In this document: positions 8,969-18,016 of the stretch, one piece after another | How positions within the stretch are numbered: position 1 is the stretch's first letter | How the letters are laid out: every line of letters starts with the position of its first letter | Assembly: GCA_002390845.1 (NCBI GenBank) | Contig: DGQT01000106.1 | Location: forward strand, 1 to 64,000 | From: Chitinophagaceae bacterium UBA4407 | Lineage (GTDB): Bacteria > Bacteroidota > Bacteroidia > Chitinophagales > Chitinophagaceae | Direction: 5' to 3' | Length of the DNA stretch: 64,000 nt | Program-made: the position numbers and the translations under genes | The notes under the pieces: model-generated | Told to the model about the DNA's origin: nothing | The model's input: the letters and a program-made list of their open reading frames with translations, nothing else | Databases searched by the model: none

Positions 8969-9117
8969 TTTTTTAGCCGGGCTTAAGTAATTCTATGAAG
9001 CTTTTCTTGCGTCGCACTCTTGTACTGAAGAATCTTCGGTCGACTGTCGACCGTTGTTCCAACCGTACAAGTGAGTGACACAACAGACGATGCCATGAAA
9101 AATCTTTAGCTGGGTTC
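8969..9117. repeat. intergenic repeat locus 5, inverted composite
   Basis: Forward arm: TTTTTTAGCCGGGC through TTGCGTCGCACTCTTGTAC. A GGTCGACTGTCGACCG-like palindrome sits in the middle (about 9036-9052). Reverse arm: GTACAAGTGAGTGACACAACAG, ending in TAGCTGGG. The two arms are different subtypes. Confidence 0.85.
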
Positions 9118-9135
9118 AAAAAAAATTCAAAACAA

Positions 9136-9786
9136 TCAGAGCAGTTGAAACCGGAATCCTTTATTACTGAAATGTTCCAGCACTTTGGGCAATGCATAGT
9201 TCATTCTTTCCCAGGCTTTGGTGCTGTCGTGAAAAACAATGATATCGCCTGCTTTTGAATTGAGTATTACATTTTGCAGGCATCGTTGGGGAGAAAGTTT
9301 TACATCAAAATCCCCGCTAAGTAAGGTCCACATAATAATGGTAAAATTCGAAGTGCGGTTTTTAAGATTGCTTGCTTGTGCATTGTCTGCAGATAAAATC
9401 TTTTGCTGGAATTTGGTAATTCTTCCATACGGCGGGCGGAATAAATTACTGTCAATATATTTTGCGGCTTCAAAAATATTATCAAGGTAAGCTTCATCAT
9501 TTGTTTTCCAGCCGTTCAGGTGATTGAATGTATGGTTGCCAACCCTGTGCCCTTCCTCAAGAATGCGCTGGTAAATGCGGGGCTGCTCGACAACGTTTTT
9601 TCCAATGCAAAAAAATGTAGCCTTTGCGTTGTATTGTTTTAACTGGTCTAATACAAAAGGAGTTGCCGTTGGGTGCGGACCATCATCGAAAGTAAGATAC
9701 AGCACTTTTTCATCTGAGGGTTTTTGCCACACAAGCGAAGGCCTGAGTTTCTTAAAAATCCAAGGTGCTCTTACGGTGTAAAACAT
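9136..9786 (-). CDS. polysaccharide deacetylase family protein (CE4/NodB fold)
   Basis: Carbohydrate esterase family 4 members remove N- or O-acetyl groups from chitin, peptidoglycan or other polysaccharides. The catalytic Asp and first metal Asp are in LTFDDGP (D34-D35), the metal histidines in GNHTFNHLNG (H85, H89), and motif 3 is RPPYG (117-121). A C-terminal VFHDS carries the catalytic histidine. No cleavable signal peptide is evident in 216 residues. A TAATTTTG box lies upstream at 9814-9821. The upstream gene is the fucosidase at 9825, 38 bases away on the same strand, so co-transcription is possible. Confidence 0.9.
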   Translation of the reverse strand: MFYTVRAPWIFKKLRPSLVWQKPSDEKVLYLTFDDGPHPTATPFVLDQLKQYNAKATFFCIGKNVVEQPRIYQRILEEGHRVGNHTFNHLNGWKTNDEAYLDNIFEAAKYIDSNLFRPPYGRITKFQQKILSADNAQASNLKNRTSNFTIIMWTLLSGDFDVKLSPQRCLQNVILNSKAGDIIVFHDSTKAWERMNYALPKVLEHFSNKGFRFQLL

Positions 9787-9813
9787 GGTTTAAAATATTC
9801 CTGCTCAATAAGG

Positions 9814-9821
9814 CAAAATTA
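9814..9821 (-). promoter_or_regulatory. possible -7 box for the polysaccharide deacetylase
   Basis: TAATTTTG on the minus strand, 28 bases upstream of the start at 9786, in the short gap after the fucosidase gene. No clear -33 TTG is seen. Confidence 0.3.
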
Positions 9822-9824
9822 GAT

Positions 9825-11159
9825 TTAATCTTTTACTTCCAGCACGATCACTTCATCGGGCTCATCGCCGCTGCGGGCAATGATATTTACTGTTGCAGTA
9901 CCATTATTTAGTTGTGCCGTAACTGTGGTTTTATCTTTTAATAAATAAGCTTTTGTAATTGTTTTAAAAGGGAATTTTTCAAGTGTTACAGCAGTGGCAT
10001 TTCTATCAAAAACATGTACATAAACCTTTCCCGGTTTTTGTGTTACACAACCCCAGCTCTGCGGACGTATATACCCTGCTTTTGAATTGTAAATACTCTC
10101 GCCATAAGTCTTTAACCAAGCGCCCATCCAGTGCAGGCGTTCAATAAACTCCGGTTGAGTTTTTCCGTTGGGCATTGGCCCGATATTTAATAAAAAATTT
10201 ACCCCAAGCCCGCTTGCTTTTACAAGGTATTGAAGCAATTCTTCGTGTGTTTTATAAGTAGTATCTGTAATATTAAAACCCCAGGATCCGTTGATTGTTT
10301 CGCAGGTTTCAAGCGGCAGTTGGTCGGATGGTTTTTGGAATGTTAAGCCAGACTTATTTTCGCCCGGCAAATCCTTTTCAAACATCTGGAAATCTTCTCC
10401 GGGAAAAGGTGTAAGATGGTGGTTGTTCCCAATTAAACACTGTGGCTGCAGTTTGTGTATCAATCCATAAATTTCGTCATACTTCCAGTCGATCCTTGCG
10501 CTCCTGTCAGCCGCACCTTCGGGTGCAGTTTGATCCCAGTGGCCATCGAACCAAATGCCTGCAATGGTTCCATAGTTTGTAAGCAGTTCTGTTAACTGGT
10601 TTTTCATGAACTGCAGGTAGCTGGCATAATCACCTTTACCGGTGCGGCCTGTGCCTTGCCCCGTGCGTCCGGTTTCACGGGGATAATCATCCCTGCGCCA
10701 GTCGAGCAAAGAATAGTAAAGAAATAATTTTATTCCTTGTTTGTGGCATTCGTCTGCAATTTCTTTCACAATGTCTTTATGATAAGGCGAGTTCATGATA
10801 TTAAAATCAGAATACTTTGTGTTGAACATGCTAAAACCATCGTGGTGGCGTGTGATCAGTGTTATGTATTGCATGCCCGCATCTTTTGCCATGCTTACCC
10901 ACTGGTGCGCATCAAAGCCAATGGGGTTAAAAAAATCCATTAATCTCGTATAGTTTTTAACGGTGATATTGCGTTGGTTCATTACCCACTCACCATCTCC
11001 CGGAATACTGAAGGGCCCCCAGTGTACAAACAAACCAAACTTTGCATTTGAAAACCATTCCCTTGCTTTAAGATTTTCGGCAGCTGGCGTATAACCAGGC
11101 TGTGCGAATAACTGGATGCTTACAAAAGTGGCGAGTAAAACAGTAACAATTTTTTTCAT
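9825..11159 (-). CDS. secreted alpha-L-fucosidase (GH29)
   Basis: A glycoside hydrolase family 29 enzyme that releases terminal L-fucose with retention. A signal peptide (1-19) is followed by the TIM-barrel domain: FGLFVHWGPFS near residue 41, ITRHHDGFSMF (H105-H106) and the nucleophile Asp205 in GIWFDGHWD. A low-complexity insert rich in TGRTG/TGKG lies around residues 163-176. The C-terminal part has a beta-sandwich-like pattern. Length 444. The product is probably envelope-located or secreted. The deacetylase downstream could act on the same glycan, which is an inference from proximity. Confidence 0.93.
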   Translation of the reverse strand: MKKIVTVLLATFVSIQLFAQPGYTPAAENLKAREWFSNAKFGLFVHWGPFSIPGDGEWVMNQRNITVKNYTRLMDFFNPIGFDAHQWVSMAKDAGMQYITLITRHHDGFSMFNTKYSDFNIMNSPYHKDIVKEIADECHKQGIKLFLYYSLLDWRRDDYPRETGRTGQGTGRTGKGDYASYLQFMKNQLTELLTNYGTIAGIWFDGHWDQTAPEGAADRSARIDWKYDEIYGLIHKLQPQCLIGNNHHLTPFPGEDFQMFEKDLPGENKSGLTFQKPSDQLPLETCETINGSWGFNITDTTYKTHEELLQYLVKASGLGVNFLLNIGPMPNGKTQPEFIERLHWMGAWLKTYGESIYNSKAGYIRPQSWGCVTQKPGKVYVHVFDRNATAVTLEKFPFKTITKAYLLKDKTTVTAQLNNGTATVNIIARSGDEPDEVIVLEVKD

Positions 11160-11271
11160 ACAATAAGTTGTGGCAATAAAATATTGAAGCGTGCACGTAA
11201 AAATAAAGGAAGATTTTTATTGTAGCAATTACACTTAAAGTTTAAAGGTTGTTCAAATAATAATTGCGTGG

Positions 11272-12219
11272 CTAATTGTCATAAGCAATCAGATGCACCG
11301 CCTTGCCATTGTTGGAGTATAACCTTCCATGCAATGAAAGATATTGCTGCTGCTGCGCTTCTGTTTCAAGAAATTTATCAAGGAATATTTTTACTTCTCC
11401 CGCTGAAACCTTTGGCTGGCCATCGTTTGCACCAATACTGCGCATATAACCTTTAAGCATTACTTCAAACGATGCAACACACAAACTACTGCTGCCAAAT
11501 AGTTCACAATTAATAATACGGTTGCCGGTAATTGCCACAAAACCTGAATAAGCGCTGTCGCTGTCCATCATTTTTCTTTTAAACGTATTCATGCAGCCTG
11601 TATCAATTTTAGTGGTATCCTTGTACAGATCAAGGTACGCCCCGGTTAGGTTTTGTATGTTTTTATCTGCAAGCTGTTTGTCAATTTCTTTCCAGACTTT
11701 ATTCTGTTTTTGTGTTACATCAATTTGTTTGCGCAACGCTGCATCAACCGATCCTGCATAACGAAACGAACGCATCTTTACCTTTTTCCCCCAGCGGCCC
11801 TTTTCAATACAAAAAACCGGCAGATAATTTTTATCGCTGGTGGGCGGAATAATTGTAGTTGTTCCAAATGCGCGGTCCTGCATACCGCCTGCAACAATCT
11901 CGCCGCTGTTCACCAGGATATTTTTCTTCGAATGGTTTTTTACTTCAAGCAATGTAACATCATCGCCACCGGGTGTGTTGGTTTCTTTTACCGAAATTTT
12001 TCCTTCGCGCAGTGCCTGTTCAAAACCAATGATGCTGCCCTTTGCAAAATCTGCCAGCCCGTAAGAAGTATCTTTAAAACGAACCGGAATTAACTGAAGC
12101 TTACCGCAAGTCCACGGCGAATCGTATTGCACTACAAGGTTTGCGTAAGTTAATTGTGCGTTTGCTTTGCAGGCAAACAGCATTACACAAATAAAAATGA
12201 AAGTATATTTTAAAGACAA
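11272..12219 (-). CDS. secreted ARPP-1 (DUF6569) domain protein
   Basis: A protein of unknown biochemical function whose central region matches the ARPP-1/DUF6569 pattern: LEVKNHSKKNILVNSGEIVAGG followed by QDRAFGTTTIIPP. A signal peptide (LFACKANAQ) predicts export. The longest open frame starts with ATG at 12363, but its first 48 codons run through a copy of the intergenic repeat, so those residues are almost certainly not native. The TTG at 12219, directly after the repeat and just before the hydrophobic leader, is chosen. Length from that start is 315 residues. Sure of the domain, less sure of the exact start. Confidence 0.75.
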   Translation of the reverse strand: MSLKYTFIFICVMLFACKANAQLTYANLVVQYDSPWTCGKLQLIPVRFKDTSYGLADFAKGSIIGFEQALREGKISVKETNTPGGDDVTLLEVKNHSKKNILVNSGEIVAGGMQDRAFGTTTIIPPTSDKNYLPVFCIEKGRWGKKVKMRSFRYAGSVDAALRKQIDVTQKQNKVWKEIDKQLADKNIQNLTGAYLDLYKDTTKIDTGCMNTFKRKMMDSDSAYSGFVAITGNRIINCELFGSSSLCVASFEVMLKGYMRSIGANDGQPKVSAGEVKIFLDKFLETEAQQQQYLSLHGRLYSNNGKAVHLIAYDN

Positions 12220-12290
12220 TTTTTTTGAGCCTTGCAATAATACTACTATTGAACTTTTGTTGCGTCGCACACCTGTACGGCAGTAGTTTT
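12220..12290 (+). repeat. intergenic repeat locus 6, upstream of the ARPP-1 gene
   Basis: TTTTTTTGAGCCTTGC through TTTTGTTGCGTCGCACACCTGTACGG. It lies directly upstream of the TTG start of the ARPP-1 gene on the other strand and creates an in-frame spurious N-terminal extension. Confidence 0.8.
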
Positions 12291-12484
12291 TTTCAGCAAT
12301 ATGCGAAGTGGTTAATTGCATGCCAATTGTAGTGCTGTTCATTTTTGGGTTCAGCAATTTCATAAGATTGAACGTAAACGAAGCTACATTACTATTTTAA
12401 AATAAACGTGTAAAGTATTACGCTATTGTTTGCATGGCAGTATTATTGAATGTGCAGGCGACATACAGGGCGCTACGCTACTGT

Positions 12485-12634
12485 AAGAGCTCAATAGAAT
12501 ATCTAACCGTACACGTGTGCGTTCCTTCGGCTGCACTTAGGATAAACTGCCACGCATTGATGCCATGAAAAAAGAACTGTGAAACGAGCGTGGCAAGAAA
12601 AGCTTCATTGAAATATCACAGTTGGGCTCATAAA
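12485..12634 (-). repeat. intergenic repeat locus 7, long variant
   Basis: Reverse orientation: CCGTACACGTGTGCGTTCC, then CTGTGAAACGAGCGTGGCAAG, then AGTTGGGCTCATAAAAA. The terminal TTGGG overlaps the likely -33 element of gltX. Confidence 0.8.
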
Positions 12635-12652
12635 AACTCCCTGTTATCTTTG
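12622..12652 (+). promoter_or_regulatory. gltX promoter, Bacteroidota type
   Basis: TTG at 12622-12624, a 20-base spacer, and TATCTTTG at 12645-12652, a perfect TAnnTTTG. The gltX ATG is at 12660, seven bases past the box, so the transcript would have almost no leader. The TTG lies inside the end of repeat locus 7. Confidence 0.6.
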
Positions 12653-12659
12653 CTGTATT

Positions 12660-14177
12660 ATGGAAAGAAAAGTTCGTGTTCGTTTTGCACCTTCCCCAAC
12701 CGGCGGTTTGCATTTAGGTGGTGTAAGAACGGTGCTGTTTAATTATTTATTTGCCAAACATTTTGGTGGTGATTTTATTTTAAGAATTGAAGATACAGAC
12801 CAAACCCGTTTTGTAGAAGGCGCAGAGGAATACATTTTTGAATGTTTAAAGTGGTGTGGTTTAACGCCCGATGAAAGCCCCTTGCACGGAGGTCCTTACG
12901 CTCCTTACCGCCAAAGTGAACGCAAAGAAATTTACAGGCAATATGCAGAGCAGTTAGTGAAAGATGGCCATGCATATTATGCGTTTGATACTTCAGAAGA
13001 ACTGGATGCGAAGCGCAAGGAAATTCCAAACTTTCAATACAATCACCAGCATCGTTTAACACTGCGTAATTCTGTTTCGTTAAGTGAAACAGAAACCGCA
13101 AAACTGCTGGAAGAAAATATGCCGCATGTAATCCGCATAAAAATGCCAGATAACGAAGAAGTAAAGTTTACGGATATGATTCGCGGCGAAGTAAATTTTC
13201 ATTCTTCGCAGACAGATGATAAAGTTTTATTGAAAGCAGACGGTATGCCTACCTATCATTTGGCTGTGGTGGTGGATGATTATTTAATGAAAATAACCCA
13301 TGCATTTCGGGGCGAAGAATGGTTGCCAAGTGCACCTGTGCATGTGCTGCTGTGGAAGTATTTATTTGGTTTGGAAAACATGCCTCAATGGGCGCACCTA
13401 CCGTTGATTTTAAAACCAGACGGCAATGGTAAATTAAGCAAACGTGATGGAGATAGATTAGGGTTTCCGGTATTTGCCATGAACTGGACCGATCCACGAA
13501 CCAATGATTTTGCACAGGGTTTCCGGGAAAGAGGGTTTTTACCCGAAGCGTTTGTAAACATGCTTGCAGTGCTTGGCTGGAACGACGGCACCGAGCAGGA
13601 AATTTTTACGATGGAAGAATTGGTACAAAAATTCTCTATGGACCGTGTGCACAAAGGCGGTGCAAAATTCGATTATGAAAAAGCAAAATGGTTCAACCAT
13701 GAATGGATAAAGCGCTTGCCTGTTTCCAGTTTACAGTTGCCGGTTAAGCGTTCGTTTGAAGAGCAAGGAATTGCCATAGATAACGAAGAAATGTTTGCCA
13801 AAGTTTTAGAGCTGGTTAAAGACCGTTGCACTTTACTGCCAGATTTTGTGCCGCAGTCATCGTTCTTTTTTAAACTGCCGGAGACCATTGATATTGCTTC
13901 CATAAAGCCAAAATGGGATGAAAAGAAGAACCAGTTTTTTATGGAGTTGATCCGTGCGTACGAACTTACAACGCTTTGGCAGCACGACGAACTGGAAAAA
14001 GAATTAAAAGAAATGGCCGCAGCGCATCAGATAAAACCTGGCGAATTAATGGCACCTTTCCGAATTATGCTGGTAGGCGGCAAATTTGGCCCGGGTGTAT
14101 TTGATATTGCCCAAATAATTGGCCGGGAAGAAACCATTACCCGGATTAAACACACAATGCAACTACTCCATTTATAA
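12660..14177 (+). CDS. gltX: glutamyl-tRNA synthetase
   Basis: A class I aminoacyl-tRNA synthetase that charges tRNA-Glu. The HIGH-type motif is HLGG (18-21) in RFAPSPTGGLHLGG, and the KMSKS-type motif is KLSKR (258-262). The catalytic Rossmann domain and the C-terminal anticodon-binding domain are both present in 505 residues, the expected length. A cytosolic, essential gene. It starts seven bases downstream of a strong TAnnTTTG box, implying a near-leaderless mRNA. The GT39 gene follows after 53 bases in the same direction. Confidence 0.97.
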   Translation: MERKVRVRFAPSPTGGLHLGGVRTVLFNYLFAKHFGGDFILRIEDTDQTRFVEGAEEYIFECLKWCGLTPDESPLHGGPYAPYRQSERKEIYRQYAEQLVKDGHAYYAFDTSEELDAKRKEIPNFQYNHQHRLTLRNSVSLSETETAKLLEENMPHVIRIKMPDNEEVKFTDMIRGEVNFHSSQTDDKVLLKADGMPTYHLAVVVDDYLMKITHAFRGEEWLPSAPVHVLLWKYLFGLENMPQWAHLPLILKPDGNGKLSKRDGDRLGFPVFAMNWTDPRTNDFAQGFRERGFLPEAFVNMLAVLGWNDGTEQEIFTMEELVQKFSMDRVHKGGAKFDYEKAKWFNHEWIKRLPVSSLQLPVKRSFEEQGIAIDNEEMFAKVLELVKDRCTLLPDFVPQSSFFFKLPETIDIASIKPKWDEKKNQFFMELIRAYELTTLWQHDELEKELKEMAAAHQIKPGELMAPFRIMLVGGKFGPGVFDIAQIIGREETITRIKHTMQLLHL

Positions 14178-14230
14178 AGAATTCAATTTCGGTTTTAAAA
14201 GCCTGTTGTATCTTACTGCAAAAATAAAAT

Positions 14231-15769
14231 ATGCAAAAGGGCAACAGGCTTTTGTATTTTCTTGCAGCAATAAAATTAATTCTTCCTTTCTTTCTTCAAA
14301 ACAGTTACTACGAGCCACACCGCGATGAGTTCCTGTACCTTGCCGAAGGCCACCACATGGCTTGGGGGTTTATGGAAGTGCCTCCACTCTTGTCGGTGTT
14401 CGCATGGCTTACGCATTTGTTTGGCGATGGTATGTTCTGGATAAAATTCTGGCCATCTCTGTTTGGTGCACTCACGTTTATCGTAACAGGAAAAATGATT
14501 CAATCGCTTGGCGGCAAATCGTTCGCTATAGTGCTTGGTTTTTTGCCTTTTCTTTTTGGTGTTTATTTAAGGGTGCATTTTCTATTTCAGCCAAATTTTC
14601 TCGAAATATTTTTCTGGACGATGATTGCATACAGTATACTTCGCCATATACAAACCGAAAAAGACAAATGGTTGTATATTTTCGGAATTAGCTGCGGGTT
14701 AGGAATGCTAAGTAAATATTCCGTGGCATTTTTTATAATGAGTTTGTTAGGTGGATTACTGTTAACCAAACAGCGAAAAGTGTTTGCCAACAAGCACTTT
14801 TATTATGCTTCATTAATTGCGCTGCTTATTTTTCTGCCAAACCTTGTTTGGCAATATACCAATCACTTCCCAGTAATTGTACACATGCACGAACTGGAAG
14901 ATACGCAACTGAAGTACATCAGCGCCCCCGATTTTTTGAAGGATCAGCTACTCATGAACCTGCCCTGTTTTTTTATTTGGCTTGCAGGCTTATACTTTAC
15001 GGCTTTTACTTTTAAAGGAAAACCTTACCGCGCTTTCGCCTTGGCCTATGTATTTGTAATTGGTCTGCTGTTGCTGCTTCACGGTAAAAATTATTATTCA
15101 CTGGGTGTGTATCCGCCATTGTTTGCATTTGGTGCGTATCATCTGGAACAGTTTACTGCAAAGCGTTTCAAAGTGCTGCGATACGTCATTGTTCTCTTCC
15201 CGCTTATAATAGGTATTATTTTTATACCCGTAGCATTGCCCATTGCAAAGCCTGAACCACTGGCCCAATTTTATGCAGTTTCAGGTATTGCAAAAACAGG
15301 TGCATTAAAATGGGAAGACCTCAAGAACCATCCGCTGCCACAGGATTTTTCTGACATGCTGGGCTGGGAAGAAATGGCGCAAAAAGTGGCCACTGCATAC
15401 AACACATTGGACAGTGCTGAAAAGAAAAACACCATACTCTTCTGCGATAATTACGGTCAGGCAGGAGCCGTAAATTATTACGGCGAAAAATATCATCTGC
15501 CGCAGGCTTACAGCGATAATGCCAGCTTCCTTTACTGGCTTCCCGATAGTCTGCATATCGATAATATCATACTGCTTACCGATGATGAAAACGAAATGCA
15601 ACATGACTTTATAAAGAATTTTACTTATGCCAAATTAAGCGACAGTGTTACCAATGTTTATGCAAGAGAAAAGGGCGATCTCATTATTACGCTGAAAGGA
15701 GCAAATGATGCATTCAATAAATTTTTCAAACAAAAAATTGCGGAGGATAAAGCGGCATTTAAGTACTGA
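14231..15769 (+). CDS. glycosyltransferase family 39 / ArnT-like membrane protein
   Basis: A polytopic inner-membrane glycosyltransferase of the PMT/ArnT (GT39, GT-C fold) group, which moves a sugar from a polyprenyl-phosphate donor to an acceptor such as a lipid or protein. The catalytic acidic pair is D32-E33 in EPHRDEFLYL in the first periplasmic loop. About ten hydrophobic segments fill residues 7-340, and a soluble periplasmic domain occupies roughly 350-512. The acceptor cannot be told from sequence. It lies 53 bases downstream of gltX and may be co-transcribed. Confidence 0.87.
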   Translation: MQKGNRLLYFLAAIKLILPFFLQNSYYEPHRDEFLYLAEGHHMAWGFMEVPPLLSVFAWLTHLFGDGMFWIKFWPSLFGALTFIVTGKMIQSLGGKSFAIVLGFLPFLFGVYLRVHFLFQPNFLEIFFWTMIAYSILRHIQTEKDKWLYIFGISCGLGMLSKYSVAFFIMSLLGGLLLTKQRKVFANKHFYYASLIALLIFLPNLVWQYTNHFPVIVHMHELEDTQLKYISAPDFLKDQLLMNLPCFFIWLAGLYFTAFTFKGKPYRAFALAYVFVIGLLLLLHGKNYYSLGVYPPLFAFGAYHLEQFTAKRFKVLRYVIVLFPLIIGIIFIPVALPIAKPEPLAQFYAVSGIAKTGALKWEDLKNHPLPQDFSDMLGWEEMAQKVATAYNTLDSAEKKNTILFCDNYGQAGAVNYYGEKYHLPQAYSDNASFLYWLPDSLHIDNIILLTDDENEMQHDFIKNFTYAKLSDSVTNVYAREKGDLIITLKGANDAFNKFFKQKIAEDKAAFKY

Positions 15770-15965
15770 TTTTTTTGAGCCGGGCTTTAGACACTTTGGT
15801 GATCGTCCCTTGCCACGCTCGGTTCAACGTTCCTCTTTTATAGCATCGAATAAAGGCGAGAGATTCCGAGTGATTTCGGAACCCCAAAGAACCTATCGAA
15901 GTAGGGTGGAACTGGTACCTCATGCTTATACGTTCGGTATATCATGGAGCGTTTATCTAGTGAAA
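15770..15965 (+). repeat. intergenic repeat locus 8, degenerate long variant
   Basis: TTTTTTTGAGCCGGGC, then CCTTGCCACGCTCGGTTCAACG and TTATACGTTCGG. An open frame through it is judged non-coding. The rest of the gap to 16233 holds a degenerate TACTGCGAGGAATGAAGCAG string near 15978 and a hairpin listed separately. Confidence 0.75.
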
Positions 15966-16162
15966 AATATTGTGTGTTACTGCGAGGAATGAAGCAGTCT
16001 GTTCAAAATTATCCATAAAAAATGCAATGAGCCCACAGGTTGCTTCTGAGTACCCGAAAAACCATAATGCCTCTATAACCTCTACTCCTTGGTAGAACTG
16101 GCTCATAATAAAACCGAATAGGTGTACTATGCAACCAAAGCTGTATATAACATACCAGCTGC

Positions 16163-16184
16163 CGGCTCAAAAAAAATGAGCCGC
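16163..16184. repeat. short inverted repeat CGGCTC/GAGCCG
   Basis: CCGGCTC and GAGCCG face each other around an A-rich loop. It looks like two opposed ends of the intergenic repeat. It could act as a terminator between the convergent GT39 and msrB genes. Confidence 0.5.
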
Positions 16185-16233
16185 CATTGGCAGCCCATCC
16201 TTCATCATCAAAATCAACCTAAACCAAAAACAT

Positions 16234-16815
16234 TTATTGTTTCTTTTTTTGTTCTGCGTCGTATTTTTTTTCAGCATCCTGCGCTTTTGCAAAATCGAGC
16301 ACTACACCGTTAATGCAGTACCTTAAACCTGTTGGCGGCGGGCCGTCATCAAACACATGCCCCAGGTGCGATTTACAGCGGCCGCACATTACTTCGGTAC
16401 GGCTCATGCCATAAGCATCGTCCTTGGCGTAAATAATAGAGCCCTTACTGATGGGCTCGTAAAAACTGGGCCACCCGCAACCACTTTCAAATTTGGTGTC
16501 GCTTCTAAAAAGTGCATTACCGCATACAGCACAATAGTAAGTGCCGATTTCTTTTGAATGCTCAAATACACTGGTATACGGCCTTTCGGTGCCCTTTAAT
16601 CTAGCCACATTGTACACCTCGGGAGAAAGGATTTTTTTCCATTCTTCATCGGCTAGCACCACTTTTGTAGTGTCAGTGTTTGAATACACTGCACTTTTTT
16701 TCTGATTTGGGTTATTCATAACTGTATTTTTTTTAACTGGTGTAGTTTGGGAATAACAGCCCTGAACAGCAATTGTAAAAACTACCAGGGCACTATAAAA
16801 AATTCTGTGTTTCAT
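16234..16815 (-). CDS. msrB: peptide-methionine (R)-S-oxide reductase, exported
   Basis: Reduces methionine-R-sulfoxide in proteins. Structural zinc is held by C95/C98 (CAVC) and C144/C147 (CGRC). The catalytic cysteine is C167 in RYCING, and GCGWPSFY carries C113 and the substrate pocket. A hydrophobic leader ending VQGC at residue 20 suggests a lipoprotein or exported form, so it probably repairs envelope proteins. Length 193 is the usual 140-residue domain plus the leader and a charged C-terminal tail. Confidence 0.95.
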   Translation of the reverse strand: MKHRIFYSALVVFTIAVQGCYSQTTPVKKNTVMNNPNQKKSAVYSNTDTTKVVLADEEWKKILSPEVYNVARLKGTERPYTSVFEHSKEIGTYYCAVCGNALFRSDTKFESGCGWPSFYEPISKGSIIYAKDDAYGMSRTEVMCGRCKSHLGHVFDDGPPPTGLRYCINGVVLDFAKAQDAEKKYDAEQKKKQ

Positions 16816-16943
16816 AAACGATTAAAATTCATTTGTAAAATTAATAAGTAATGCCCCTAAATACGTTTAATAAATTTGCACCTTACATATACGTTTCTTA
16901 AATGAAGATTGGTTTTGTTAAAGGAAATGTAAAGTACAGCCCT

Positions 16944-16951
16944 TATATTTG
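16944..16951 (+). promoter_or_regulatory. possible -7 box for adk
   Basis: TATATTTG, a perfect TAnnTTTG, 24 bases upstream of the adk ATG. The nearest TTTG upstream (16914-16917) is 26 bases away, too far for a confident -33 element. Confidence 0.4.
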
Positions 16952-16974
16952 CCTTAACCCAAGCATAGTAAGCA

Positions 16975-17553
16975 ATGTTCCATATTATTTTATTTGGCCC
17001 CCCCGGAAGCGGTAAAGGCACACAAAGCGAAAAACTTATTGCCACTTATGGTTTAAAGCATTTGAGCACAGGCGATTTGCTGAGGAATGAGATCAGCAAC
17101 AAAACGCCATTGGGCATGGAGGCTAAAAGCCTTATGGACAAAGGGCAACTTGTACCCGATGATGTTGTAATTGGCATGATCAGTTCTGCACTGGATGCCA
17201 ACCCCGATGCTAAGGGTTTTTTATTTGATGGTTTTCCACGCACAAAAGCACAGGCAGAAGCGTTAGACAAATTACTTAAACTGAAAAATGCTGAAATAGG
17301 TGTTTTTCTGGCCATGCAGGTAAGCGAAGAAGAATTGGTGAAACGTTTATTGAACCGTGGCTTAACCAGTGGCCGCAGCGACGACACCAACGAAATGGTG
17401 ATACGTTCCCGAATTACGGAATACAACAGCAAAACATCTTCTGTGGCCGATTATTATAAACAATACAATAAGGTTGTAATGGTGCCGGGCGAAGGCAGCA
17501 TTGATGATATTTTTGATGCTCTTTGTAAAGAAATAAACGCAAGAAAAGCTTAA
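16975..17553 (+). CDS. adk: adenylate kinase
   Basis: Interconverts ATP + AMP and 2 ADP in the cytosol. The P-loop is GPPGSGKGTQ at residues 7-16, and the AMP-binding segment (LSTGDLLR) and DGFPRTKAQA follow. The LID is the short form without zinc cysteines (RLLNRGLTSGRSDD). Length 192 matches Bacteroidota Adk. It ends with a clear intrinsic terminator at 17578-17608. Confidence 0.97.
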   Translation: MFHIILFGPPGSGKGTQSEKLIATYGLKHLSTGDLLRNEISNKTPLGMEAKSLMDKGQLVPDDVVIGMISSALDANPDAKGFLFDGFPRTKAQAEALDKLLKLKNAEIGVFLAMQVSEEELVKRLLNRGLTSGRSDDTNEMVIRSRITEYNSKTSSVADYYKQYNKVVMVPGEGSIDDIFDALCKEINARKA

Positions 17554-17577
17554 CACGCAACAAAACCCAACTGCAGG

Positions 17578-17608
17578 CCCGCCACTTACGAAAGTGTGCG
17601 GGTTTTTT
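17578..17608 (+). terminator. intrinsic terminator of adk
   Basis: GC-rich stem CCCGCCACTT / AAGTGTGCGGG (one bulged T), tetraloop ACGA, then a run of six T. It lies 25 bases past the adk stop. Confidence 0.85.
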
Positions 17609-17644
17609 ATTGCAAAATCGATATAGGATATTTTAAGAATTTTT

Positions 17645-17902
17645 ATGAGCCCGACTGATGTACTGCTATTGATCTTCTCTTGCGTCGCACACTTTTGCTG
17701 TACAACATCGTGCGTCATTGCGAGGCCTCCGAAGCAATCTGTACTAATTCTTTCATCAGGTTTCAAATGCAGTCCACAGATTGTTTCGGAGGCCTCGCAA
17801 TGACGCGAAGATTAATGTTTGTTGCTAAATAAAGAATCAGAACGTAGAAGAGTGCGACGCAACAAAAGCTTCATAGAATAGCTACTGCCCGGCTCATAAT
17901 TG
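17645..17902. repeat. intergenic repeat locus 9, large fold-back
   Basis: Forward arm: TTATGAGCCCGACTG through TTGCGTCGCACACTTTTGC. Reverse arm: GTAGAAGAGTGCGACGCAACAAAAGC through CTGCCCGGCTCATAA. The arms flank the separate palindrome at 17713-17805. Confidence 0.88.
17713..17805. repeat. CGTCATTGCGAGG palindromic repeat inside locus 9
   Basis: Left arm 17713-17742 and right arm 17776-17805 are inverted copies with one mismatch in 30 (CGTCATTGCGAGG...GAAGCAATCTGT). This belongs to the widespread TCATTGCGAGG repeat type found in many bacterial genomes and has nested inside the local fold-back. Confidence 0.85.
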
Positions 17903-18016
17903 TATTTAAAAAAATTCCAATAAATCAAAAATTAAATGCTAAAAACCGGTTTTAGCAGCAGCTTCTTTTTTATCTGTTATATTTACCGTTAATTTACGCA
18001 ACAACAAAATTGTACC

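Noticed and set aside
15705..15992. 95-codon open frame
   Set aside because: It overlaps the GT39 gene end and then runs through a repeat copy; its peptide matches other repeat-derived frames.
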